12,140 nt of DNA from Oscillospiraceae bacterium (GTDB taxonomy: Bacteria > Bacillota_A > Clostridia > Oscillospirales > Oscillospiraceae): the NCBI GenBank assembly GCA_015068175.1, contig SVLA01000053.1:1-12140 (forward strand), given 5' to 3'. The position numbers were made by a program, and so were the translations under genes. This document shows, in pieces, positions 5,758 through 12,140 of the stretch; within the stretch, counting starts at the first letter, position 1; each line of letters begins with the position of its first letter. The notes below the pieces were generated by a model. The model searched no databases and was not told where the DNA came from. It worked only from the letters and a program-made list of their open reading frames with translations.

Positions 5758-7013
5758 AACAGCCGAAGATCCTGCACTTCCTCCTGGCCCTCCTTGTTGC
5801 CTTCGGCATTTGGGTCTATGTGGTCACGGTGGTCAGCCCGGAATCGGAGGATACGTTCTACAACATTCCCGTTGTGCTGACCAATGAATCGGTCCTGCTG
5901 GACAAGGGCCTGATGATCGAGTCCGACGGTCAGCCCACGGTGACATTGAAGCTCCGCGGCAACCGTACGGATCTGATCAACCTGAAAAACTCCGACATCA
6001 TGGCGGTGGCGGATCTGTCCCGGATCCATGCACCCGGGGAACAGAGTCTCAACGTCAGCATCACCTTCCGGGGGGATGCCACCGGCAATGCTTACGAGAT
6101 CGTGGAGCAGACGCCCAGCTATATCACTTTGCAGATCGCGGAGTGGAGCACCAAGGAGATCCCCGTCAACGTGCTGTGCGACAGCACCAATCTGAAAGAC
6201 AATTATATCGCCTTCAAGGATACCATCGTCCAGGATTATGAGACAGTGACCATCACCGGTCCCAAGTCCGTGGTGGACCGGATCGCTGAAGCCCGTGTGG
6301 ACATTGCCCTGACCCCCAATCATACGGAGACCCTGAACCAGAGCTTCCGCTATACCCTGGTGGATTCTGCCGGTCAGCCCGTGGATGCGGCGGCCATCAA
6401 GACCAACGTGGCGGAAATCAACGTCACGGTCCGGATCCAGCAGGTCAAGGAACTGCAGTTGGTGCTGAATGTCACCTACGGCGGCGGCGCCACCCCGGAA
6501 AACACCACCATCGTCCTGAGCCAGCAGGCCATCAAGGTCTCCGGCAACGATAAGCTCCTGGCCACCCTGGACAGTCTGACCGTCGGCTCCATCAACCTGG
6601 CCGAAATGCCGGAAAGCACCCGGTTGAACTTCCCGGTCACCCTGCCGGAAGGCATCGAAAATCTCAGCGGTATCACCAGCGTGGATGTGGATATCACCTT
6701 CAACGGTCTGGCCATCCGCACTCTGGATGTGGAGCGGATCCTGGTGGCGGCCCTGCCGGAGGGCATGGCCTACGAGATCGGTACCAAGCGGATCTCCGTC
6801 ACCTTCCGCGGCCCTGCGGACCTGCTGGAGACCATGACCTTTGAACACATCTCCGCCCTCATCGACCTGACCGACGCGGCCCTGGGCGAGGAACTGTACA
6901 AGGCCCAGATTCTGCTGGATGAGAATTACAAATCCGTGGGTGTCATCGGCACTTACAGCGTGCTGGTGACCGTTACGGAAGCGGTGGAAGAACCCAATGG
7001 AGCAGAAAGCTAA
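5754..7013 (+). CDS. cdaR: YbbR-domain membrane protein, CdaA regulator
   Basis: CdaR is a membrane-anchored extracytoplasmic protein that binds CdaA and tunes c-di-AMP production. The 419-residue product has a single N-terminal anchor (about residues 6-27) and then a beta-rich, Val/Thr-rich exterior part. I read this as about four tandem YbbR-like repeats of 70-90 residues: near 35-130, 135-225, 235-315 and 320-405. Repeat edges are approximate. The length is somewhat below the roughly 480 residues of the Bacillus protein. AAGGAGG (5740-5746) gives a strong start; the ATG overlaps the cdaA stop, so the two are made together. The 3' end overlaps the next gene by 17 bases. Confidence 0.92.
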   Translation: MKQPKILHFLLALLVAFGIWVYVVTVVSPESEDTFYNIPVVLTNESVLLDKGLMIESDGQPTVTLKLRGNRTDLINLKNSDIMAVADLSRIHAPGEQSLNVSITFRGDATGNAYEIVEQTPSYITLQIAEWSTKEIPVNVLCDSTNLKDNYIAFKDTIVQDYETVTITGPKSVVDRIAEARVDIALTPNHTETLNQSFRYTLVDSAGQPVDAAAIKTNVAEINVTVRIQQVKELQLVLNVTYGGGATPENTTIVLSQQAIKVSGNDKLLATLDSLTVGSINLAEMPESTRLNFPVTLPEGIENLSGITSVDVDITFNGLAIRTLDVERILVAALPEGMAYEIGTKRISVTFRGPADLLETMTFEHISALIDLTDAALGEELYKAQILLDENYKSVGVIGTYSVLVTVTEAVEEPNGAES

Positions 7014-7419
7014 GGTCCGGGCCCTTGGGGCCGACGGCACTGCCCGGGTCCTGGTGATCCGGGAAAGCGCCTGCTCCGGCGATTGCCATAAATGTTCCGG
7101 CTGCGGCGCCGTCCGGGAGAAACTCCTGATCGATGCCGTCAATGCCGCCGGCGCGCAGCCTGGGGATACGGTCATCATCCGATCGGATTCCGCCCCGGTG
7201 CTGACCGGCGCCGCCGTACTCTACATCCTGCCCCTGGCGCTGTTCTTCCTGGGTTACTTCCTGGGAGAAAACGCGCATTTCGGCCCCCTGGCCGGATTTG
7301 CCGGCTTCGTGGCCGGCCTGGTGCTGGCCGCGGTCTATGACCGAAAAGTCGCCGCCCGCAGAAAAACTGTCTATACCATCACCGGGATCACGGCCCATGG
7401 GCCCCACCGCCCGGAGTAA
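6997..7419 (+). CDS. RseC/MucC-family membrane protein with N-terminal four-Cys motif
   Basis: The 140-residue protein fits the SoxR-reducing-system RseC family. An N-terminal segment carries C26, C30, C33 and C36 (Cx3Cx2Cx2C), then a short beta-type region, then two membrane helices (about 68-89 and 95-114) and a basic tail. In E. coli RseC works with the Rsx (Rnf-like) electron-transport complex to reset SoxR. In Clostridia a link to Rnf is a reasonable guess, but no rnf gene lies in the window. The four cysteines could hold a metal or Fe-S centre. The start ATG lies inside the end of cdaR (17-base overlap) with GGAAG just before it, which suggests coupled translation with cdaR. No firm function can be given. 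Confidence 0.8.
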   Translation: MEQKAKVRALGADGTARVLVIRESACSGDCHKCSGCGAVREKLLIDAVNAAGAQPGDTVIIRSDSAPVLTGAAVLYILPLALFFLGYFLGENAHFGPLAGFAGFVAGLVLAAVYDRKVAARRKTVYTITGITAHGPHRPE

Positions 7420-7433
7420 AGGGGATAATCAAA

Positions 7434-8312
7434 TTGATTAAAAGCATGACCGGCTACGGCCGCGCCGTGGAAACGGTAAACGGCCGCGAATTCACCGTGG
7501 AGCTGCGCTCCGTCAATAACCGCTACCTGGATTGCACCGTAAAAATGCCCAGAGCCCTTTCCTTTGCGGAGGAGACCGTTAAGCAGGCAGTAAAAGCCGC
7601 CGTTTCCCGGGGCAAGGTGGATGTATTCATCTCCATGCGTTCTGAAACGGCCACCGACACTACCATTACCCTGAATAAGCCGGTGGTGGAAGGTTACCTC
7701 AGCGCCATGCGGCAGATGGTCGCCGATTACGGCGTGGCTGACGATATCAGCGTCACCGGCCTTTCCCGCCTGCCCGATGTGTTCACCGTGGAGCGAAAGG
7801 AAGTGGACGAGGAGGCCCTCCGGGCCGACCTGATGGCCGTGGTGGTCCAGGCTTTGGAAAGCTACGATGCCATGCGTGTCAAGGAAGGACAGGCTCTGGA
7901 TGCGGACCTTCGCAGCCGTGGCCAGACCATTCTGGGCCTGGTCGCCCAGGTGGAGGAGGGCAACGGCCAGACCGTCATCGACTACCGCACCCGCCTGGAA
8001 AACAAGCTGAAGGAAGTCCTGGCCAATACCAACATCGACGAGAGCCGCATCCTGACGGAAGCCGCCATCTTTGCCGACAAAGTGGCCGTGGACGAGGAGA
8101 CCGTCCGCCTGCGCAGCCACCTGGAGCAGATGAACACCATGCTTTCTGCCGGCGGTGCCGTGGGCCGCAAGCTGGATTTCCTGCTGCAGGAAATGAACCG
8201 GGAAGCCAACACCATTGGCTCCAAGTGTACCGACGTGCGCCTGGCCCGGATCGTGGTGGATATCAAGGCAGAACTGGAAAAGATCAGAGAACAGACCCAG
8301 AACATTGAATAA
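7434..8312 (+). CDS. yicC: YicC family endoribonuclease (TTG start)
   Basis: The 292-residue protein begins MIKSMTGYGRA, the family's usual opening, so the start is the TTG at 7434 rather than the internal ATG at 7446. GGGGA (7420-7424) sits nine bases before it. Residues 1 to about 155 form the YicC N-terminal part. About 205-292 form the C-terminal DUF1732 part, with the characteristic ending around EMNREANTIGSK and DVRLARIVVDIKAELEKIREQTQN. YicC proteins have been reported as endoribonucleases acting in small-RNA turnover in E. coli. The catalytic residues cannot be pointed out from this sequence alone. It lies 14 bases after the RseC-like gene and 9 before remA; the yicC-remA-gmk order is common in Firmicutes. 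Confidence 0.93.
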   Translation: MIKSMTGYGRAVETVNGREFTVELRSVNNRYLDCTVKMPRALSFAEETVKQAVKAAVSRGKVDVFISMRSETATDTTITLNKPVVEGYLSAMRQMVADYGVADDISVTGLSRLPDVFTVERKEVDEEALRADLMAVVVQALESYDAMRVKEGQALDADLRSRGQTILGLVAQVEEGNGQTVIDYRTRLENKLKEVLANTNIDESRILTEAAIFADKVAVDEETVRLRSHLEQMNTMLSAGGAVGRKLDFLLQEMNREANTIGSKCTDVRLARIVVDIKAELEKIREQTQNIE

Positions 8313-8321
8313 GAGGTAGCT

Positions 8322-8561
8322 ATGAAACTGATCAATATAGGCTTTGGCAGCATGATCTCTGCCCAGCGCCTTTTGGCGGTGGTCTCACCGGACTCGGCGC
8401 CGGTGAAACGCCTGGTCCAGGAGGCCCGGGATCGGGGGATGCTGATCGATGCGTCCTACGGGCATAAGACAAAAGCGGTCCTCATCATGGACACGGACCA
8501 TGTGATCCTGTCCGCCGTGGAACCGGAAACCATTGGTGAACGCGCCGAATCCCAGGGCTAA
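8322..8561 (+). CDS. remA: RemA/DUF370 family DNA-binding regulator
   Basis: This is a 79-residue protein that follows Bacillus RemA closely: FINIGFG-like start, [30 protein letters not shown] and [12 protein letters not shown]16 corresponds to the Arg of B. subtilis RemA known from loss-of-function mutants (R18), and P27 to P29. In Bacillus RemA is an oligomeric DNA-binding activator of biofilm-matrix and osmoprotection genes. Its targets in this organism are unknown. GAGGT (8313-8317) precedes the ATG, and the gene is packed between yicC and gmk. The short C-terminal tail after residue 72 is typical. Confidence 0.95.
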   Translation: MKLINIGFGSMISAQRLLAVVSPDSAPVKRLVQEARDRGMLIDASYGHKTKAVLIMDTDHVILSAVEPETIGERAESQG

Positions 8562-8581
8562 GAAAAAGTGGAGGGATATAG

Positions 8582-9142
8582 ATGAGAAAAGGAAACCTTT
8601 ACATTATTTCCGGCGCCTCCGGCGTTGGCAAAAGCACGGTTCTGAAAATGGTCATGGCCGCCCGGCCGGAACTGCAGTTTTCCGTGTCTGCCACCACCCG
8701 TCCGCCCCGCCCCGGTGAAGAACACGGTGTTCAGTATTACTTTGTGTCCACCGACCAGTTTAAGGAAATGATCGCCCATGGCGAGTTCCTGGAATACGAT
8801 GCCCACATGGGCAACCTCTACGGCACCCCCAAATTCCAGGTGGAGCAGAAGCGGAAGATCGGCGACCTGATCCTGGATATCGAGCCCAACGGCGCCCTGG
8901 CGGTGCGGGAAATGTGGCCCGATGCCCGGCTGATCTTCATTGCGCCCCCCTCCATGGAAGAACTGGAGCGCCGCCTGCGCAGCCGGGGCGACACCGGCGA
9001 AGAGCAGATCCAGATGCGCCTGAAGCGGGCCATTTGGGAAATGTCCCAGCGGGACAAATATGACCTGATCGTCATTAACGATATCGCGCAGGAGTGCGCC
9101 GATGCCATCGTTGAATATATTGACCATAACCGAAACGATTAA
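8582..9142 (+). CDS. gmk: Guanylate kinase
   Basis: Gmk phosphorylates GMP to GDP with ATP, an essential step of guanine nucleotide supply. The 186-residue protein has the P-loop GASGVGKST (11-19), the GMP-binding ATTRPPRPGE segment (about 38-47) and GNLYGTPK in place of the common GNYYGT. The usual IDVQGA reads IEPNGA here. The Arg-rich lid with ERRLRSRGD and the closing DLIVIND are in order. TGGAGGGA ends six bases before the ATG. In Firmicutes Gmk is an inhibition target of (p)ppGpp. The next gene encodes omega, whose Proteobacterial form contributes to a ppGpp site. Confidence 0.96.
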   Translation: MRKGNLYIISGASGVGKSTVLKMVMAARPELQFSVSATTRPPRPGEEHGVQYYFVSTDQFKEMIAHGEFLEYDAHMGNLYGTPKFQVEQKRKIGDLILDIEPNGALAVREMWPDARLIFIAPPSMEELERRLRSRGDTGEEQIQMRLKRAIWEMSQRDKYDLIVINDIAQECADAIVEYIDHNRND

Positions 9143-9162
9143 ATTTTTGGAGGAAATTGACT

Positions 9163-9369
9163 ATGCTGTACCCCCCTGTAGCAGACCTGCTGAAGAATAT
9201 TGAGAGCCGTTATCTGCTGGTGAACGTGGTGGCCCACCGTGCCCGCCAGATTGCCGCTGAGGCCGAAGAGTTCCAGGAGGAACTGCCTGAGAAGCCCGTC
9301 ACCCTGGCCATCCAGGAAGTGGCCGACGGCAAGCTGGATGCCAGCCTGAAGGACGAATATATGAACTAA
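9163..9369 (+). CDS. rpoZ: DNA-directed RNA polymerase omega subunit
   Basis: Omega is the small subunit that helps fold and hold the beta-prime subunit. The 68-residue product starts MLYPPVADLLKNIESRY and continues with AHRARQIA, the conserved omega core, then KPVTLAIQEVADGKL, a typical Firmicutes end. The ATG at 9163 is preferred over the in-frame TTG at 9157, because GGAGGA (9149-9154) is eight bases from the ATG but only two from the TTG. It lies between gmk and priA, its usual Firmicutes neighbours. The family core is short, so the identification rests on both motif and place. Confidence 0.93.
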   Translation: MLYPPVADLLKNIESRYLLVNVVAHRARQIAAEAEEFQEELPEKPVTLAIQEVADGKLDASLKDEYMN

Positions 9370-9388
9370 ACTTGGGAGGAGAAGGGCT

Positions 9389-11839
9389 ATGATCGCAAAA
9401 ATTGCTGTTGCTGCGGCTAATTTTGCCATTGACAAGCCCTATTCCTACCAGTATCCCCGGGAAATGGCCCTGCAGCCGGGCCAGCGGGTGGTGGTCCCCT
9501 TCGGCCGTGGCAACCGCCGTACCGAGGGTCTGGTGCTGTCGGTGGAAGATGCCGACGGCAGCGGCCTGAAATCGGTGGAGCAGATCATTGATGAGGAACC
9601 CCTGCTGTCGAACCATATGCTGCGGCTGGCCGCCTTCCTGCGGGAGCGCTATTTCTGCACCTTTTACGATGCCGTCCGGGTCATGCTGCCTGCCGGCGCA
9701 TCCATCCGTGTCCGGGACAGTTACCGCCTGACCGATGACCGATCCTGGCAGGAGAAACCCAGCCGGAAAGCCGAGGCCATGCAGATCCTCCGGTTCATCC
9801 AGGATATGGGCGGCGAGACCACCGGCAGCGCCATTGCCACCCTGATCCCGGAGGAAGAGACCCGACTGACGGCCCTGAAATATCTGCTGGGCAAAAAATG
9901 GATCGCCACGGAAAGTGACGTCACCTTGCTCCGCCGGGACAAGACGGAAAAGATCGTCTCCCTGGCCCTTCCGGCAGAGGAAGTGCAGGATTTCCTGCAG
10001 AGTCCCAAGCTCCGCTCTCCGGGCCAGCGCAAGGTACTGGAACTGCTGTGCGGCCTGGAGCAGGCTTCCGTCAAGGACGTATGCTATTTCACCGGCGTAG
10101 GCAGCGATTGTATCCGCCGCCTGGTCACCGCCGGTTACCTGATCCAATCCGAACGGGAAGTCCTGCGCTGCAGCCAGATCCGCCCGGCCAAGCTGGACGG
10201 CCCCCTGGTCCTGAACGGCGAGCAGCAGGCCGCCTGCGAAGGGTTGTCGGCACAGCTCCGCGCCGATCTGCCGGGGGTGGCCCTGCTGTACGGTGTCACC
10301 GGCTCCGGAAAGACATCCGTTTATTTGAAACTGATCCAAAACTGTCTGGACAACGGCCGTGCGGCCATGCTGCTGGTGCCGGAGATCGCCCTGACGCCCC
10401 AATTGCTGAGCCTGCTGGCTGCCCATTTCGGCCAAAATGTGGCTGTTCTCCACAGCTCTCTGTCCGCAGGCGAGCGGTATGACCAATGGAAACGGGTCCG
10501 TACCGGTGAAGCCGGCGTAATTGTTGGAACAAGATCCGCCGTGTTCGCACCCAGTTCACAATTGGGCCTTATAATCCTGGATGAGGAGCAGGAACATTCC
10601 TATCGCTCCGAACAATCCCCCCGGTATTCGGCCAAGGAAGTGGCCATTTGGCGGGGTTACAAGGAAAAAGCCTTGGTGGTGCTGGGGTCGGCCACCCCTT
10701 CTGTGGAGACCATGTACCACGCACGCCAGGGAGACTACAGTCTGTACACCCTGAAAAACCGCTTTAACGGCAAGACTTTGCCGGCTGTGGATCTGGTGGA
10801 CCTGCGGGAAGAAGTGAAGATGGGCAATGACCGTTCCTTCAGCCTGTCGCTGTTGGAGGCCATGAATGAGACCCGAAAAGCAGGGAAGCAGACCATCCTC
10901 TTCCTGAACCGCCGGGGCAATGCCCGGGCTTTGCAATGCGTGGAATGCGGCGAAGCGCCGGAATGCCCCCGCTGCAGCGCCCGTCTGACCTACCATAGCG
11001 CCAACGGCCGGCTCATGTGCCACTATTGCGGCTATTCCCAGCACACCCCCAAACGGTGCCCCACCTGCGGCGGTCCCTTGAAGACCGTGGGCACCGGCAC
11101 CCAAAAACTGCAGCAGGAACTGTCGGAACTGCAGCCGGACCTGGAAGTGCTGCGAATGGATTCCGATACCGTCAGCGCCACCAATACCCACGAGAAACTG
11201 CTGGACCGCTTCCGGGAGGAAAAGATCCCGGTGCTCATCGGCACCCAAATGGTGGCCAAAGGCTTGAATCTGCCGGATGTGACCCTGGTGGGCGTTCTGG
11301 ATGCGGATATGAGCCTCTATGCCGGCACCTTCCGGGCCGCAGAAAACACCTTTCAGATGCTGACCCAGGTGGTGGGCCGGGCCGGACGGGGCGATACCCC
11401 GGGCCGGGCCGTGATCCAAACCATGGTGCCGGAACATCAGGTGCTGCTGCTGGCCGCCCGGCAGGATTACGACGGCTTCTATGACCTGGAATTGCAGATG
11501 CGCCGGATCCAAAACCTGCCCCCCTTCGGGGACGTGGCCTCCGTGACCTTCATCGGCCAGGAGGAGAGCCGGGTCCTCCGCGGCGCGGCAAAATTCCGGG
11601 ACAGCCTGGTGGCGCTGTTGAAACAGCCGAACTATTCCGGCGAACAATGCACGGTCCTGGGTCCTGCGCCCTGTGCCGTACCGAAGATCAACTATAATTT
11701 CCGTTACCGCCTGACCCTGCGCTGTCATATGACCCGCCCCCTCCGCCAGCTTCTGGCCCATTTGCTGGGCCAGTTCGCCAAGGATGGCGCCAATCGGGGC
11801 GTCAGCGCCTTCGTGGATGTGAACGGATTGGATGAATAG
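9389..11839 (+). CDS. priA: Primosomal protein N' (replication restart helicase PriA)
   Basis: PriA recognises stalled or collapsed forks and reloads the replicative helicase. The 816-residue length matches the family. It opens with the 3'-DNA-end-binding domain (about 1-105) and a winged-helix region (about 110-270). The SF2 helicase follows: Walker A GVTGSGKTS (302-310), motif II DEEQ (398-401) where E. coli and B. subtilis have DEEH, and GSATPS as motif III. The eight zinc-binding cysteines are all present: C517, C520, C526, C529, C544, C547, C557 and C560. GTQMVAKGLNLPDV and QVVGRAGR (660-667) are motifs V and VI. The C-terminal domain is complete. The gene is between rpoZ and def, with a 19-base gap carrying GGGAGGAG. 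Confidence 0.97.
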   Translation: MIAKIAVAAANFAIDKPYSYQYPREMALQPGQRVVVPFGRGNRRTEGLVLSVEDADGSGLKSVEQIIDEEPLLSNHMLRLAAFLRERYFCTFYDAVRVMLPAGASIRVRDSYRLTDDRSWQEKPSRKAEAMQILRFIQDMGGETTGSAIATLIPEEETRLTALKYLLGKKWIATESDVTLLRRDKTEKIVSLALPAEEVQDFLQSPKLRSPGQRKVLELLCGLEQASVKDVCYFTGVGSDCIRRLVTAGYLIQSEREVLRCSQIRPAKLDGPLVLNGEQQAACEGLSAQLRADLPGVALLYGVTGSGKTSVYLKLIQNCLDNGRAAMLLVPEIALTPQLLSLLAAHFGQNVAVLHSSLSAGERYDQWKRVRTGEAGVIVGTRSAVFAPSSQLGLIILDEEQEHSYRSEQSPRYSAKEVAIWRGYKEKALVVLGSATPSVETMYHARQGDYSLYTLKNRFNGKTLPAVDLVDLREEVKMGNDRSFSLSLLEAMNETRKAGKQTILFLNRRGNARALQCVECGEAPECPRCSARLTYHSANGRLMCHYCGYSQHTPKRCPTCGGPLKTVGTGTQKLQQELSELQPDLEVLRMDSDTVSATNTHEKLLDRFREEKIPVLIGTQMVAKGLNLPDVTLVGVLDADMSLYAGTFRAAENTFQMLTQVVGRAGRGDTPGRAVIQTMVPEHQVLLLAARQDYDGFYDLELQMRRIQNLPPFGDVASVTFIGQEESRVLRGAAKFRDSLVALLKQPNYSGEQCTVLGPAPCAVPKINYNFRYRLTLRCHMTRPLRQLLAHLLGQFAKDGANRGVSAFVDVNGLDE

Positions 11840-11849
11840 AGGTAGAACT

Positions 11850-12140
11850 ATGGGATTGAGAAAGATTTTGACCGATAAAGAGCCGGCGCTGCATAAAGTT
11901 TGCCGTCCCGTGGAAAATTTTGACTGGCGGCTCCACAAGCTGTTGGATGACATGATTGATACCCTCATCGATTCCGGCGGTGTGGGCCTTGCGGCCCCCC
12001 AGGTGGGCATTTTGCGCCGGGTCGTGGTGGTGGATGTGGGCGTCCACGGTGATGAGCCGGAGATTTTGGAGCTGGTGAACCCCGCATTGGTGGAGACCGA
12101 CGGCGAGCAGGAAGGCCCTGAGGGCTGCCTCAGCGTTCCC
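11850..12140 (+). CDS. def: Peptide deformylase, 3' part beyond the window
   Basis: Only the first 97 codons are present. Def removes the formyl group from the N-terminal methionine of new proteins. Motif I GVGLAAPQVG is at 44-53, with Q51 and the oxyanion region intact. Motif II EGCLS is at 91-95, with the metal ligand C93. Motif III (HEXDH), which gives the two His ligands, would lie outside the window, so activity cannot be judged. The ribosome binding site AGAGGT overlaps the priA stop codon. The priA-def order, normally followed by fmt, is common in Firmicutes. Confidence 0.95.
   Translation, partial: MGLRKILTDKEPALHKVCRPVENFDWRLHKLLDDMIDTLIDSGGVGLAAPQVGILRRVVVVDVGVHGDEPEILELVNPALVETDGEQEGPEGCLSVP

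Noticed and set aside
5637..7178. 513-codon minus-strand frame opposite cdaR and the RseC-like gene (also 484 codons opposite priA at 10556-12010, 403 opposite the desulfurase at 3564-4775, and 395 opposite priA at 9299-10486)
   Set aside because: All mirror real genes, are rich in His, Gln, Gly and Asp in an antisense pattern, cross gene borders without ribosome binding sites, and resemble no protein family.
8533..8718. 61-codon plus-strand frame at the remA-gmk junction
   Set aside because: It overlaps the end of remA and the start of gmk in another frame, with no ribosome binding site or motif.

Overview
The window looks like a chromosomal housekeeping region of a GC-rich Clostridia member, most likely of the Oscillospiraceae type. 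The reasons are strong GGAGG-type ribosome binding sites, proteins of Firmicutes type (RemA, CdaA/CdaR, a DUF3343 protein with its desulfurase partner), and the Firmicutes order yicC-remA-gmk-rpoZ-priA-def. The taxonomic call is inference; nothing here fixes a genus. I found no phage, plasmid, CRISPR or defence genes.

Positions 1-131 hold no supportable gene, only a bidirectional terminator hairpin (81-131). The RNase P RNA gene rnpB lies on the minus strand at 132-473, with a very good promoter at 480-508. Back to back with it, only 6 bases away, are two overlapping candidate plus-strand promoters (515-555) for murD. The roughly 200-base murD leader contains an element of 7-base tandem repeats in inverted orientation plus four small hairpins (572-710).

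The first plus-strand unit is murD-ispD-ispF (755-3302): a peptidoglycan precursor ligase followed by two steps of the MEP isoprenoid pathway. It ends at a strong hairpin terminator. The right arm of that hairpin also carries the ribosome binding site of the next gene. That gene is a small DUF3343 (putative Se/S carrier) protein, overlapping by four bases a cysteine desulfurase-family PLP enzyme. This pair ends at a second strong terminator (4702-4731).

A consensus promoter at 4788-4816 then starts a long unit with no visible terminator and gaps of at most 20 bases. Its order is cdaA and cdaR (c-di-AMP synthesis and its membrane regulator), an RseC-family membrane Cys protein, yicC (endoribonuclease family), remA (DNA-binding regulator), gmk (GMP kinase), rpoZ (RNA polymerase omega), priA (replication restart helicase) and the first 97 codons of def (peptide deformylase), which is cut by the window edge.

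Most of the window is ordinary core genome. The points I would look at again are the heptamer-repeat leader, the terminator that sequesters a Shine-Dalgarno site, the DUF3343/desulfurase pair, and the c-di-AMP operon that has an RseC-like gene where Bacillus has glmM. I did not find a clear new system.
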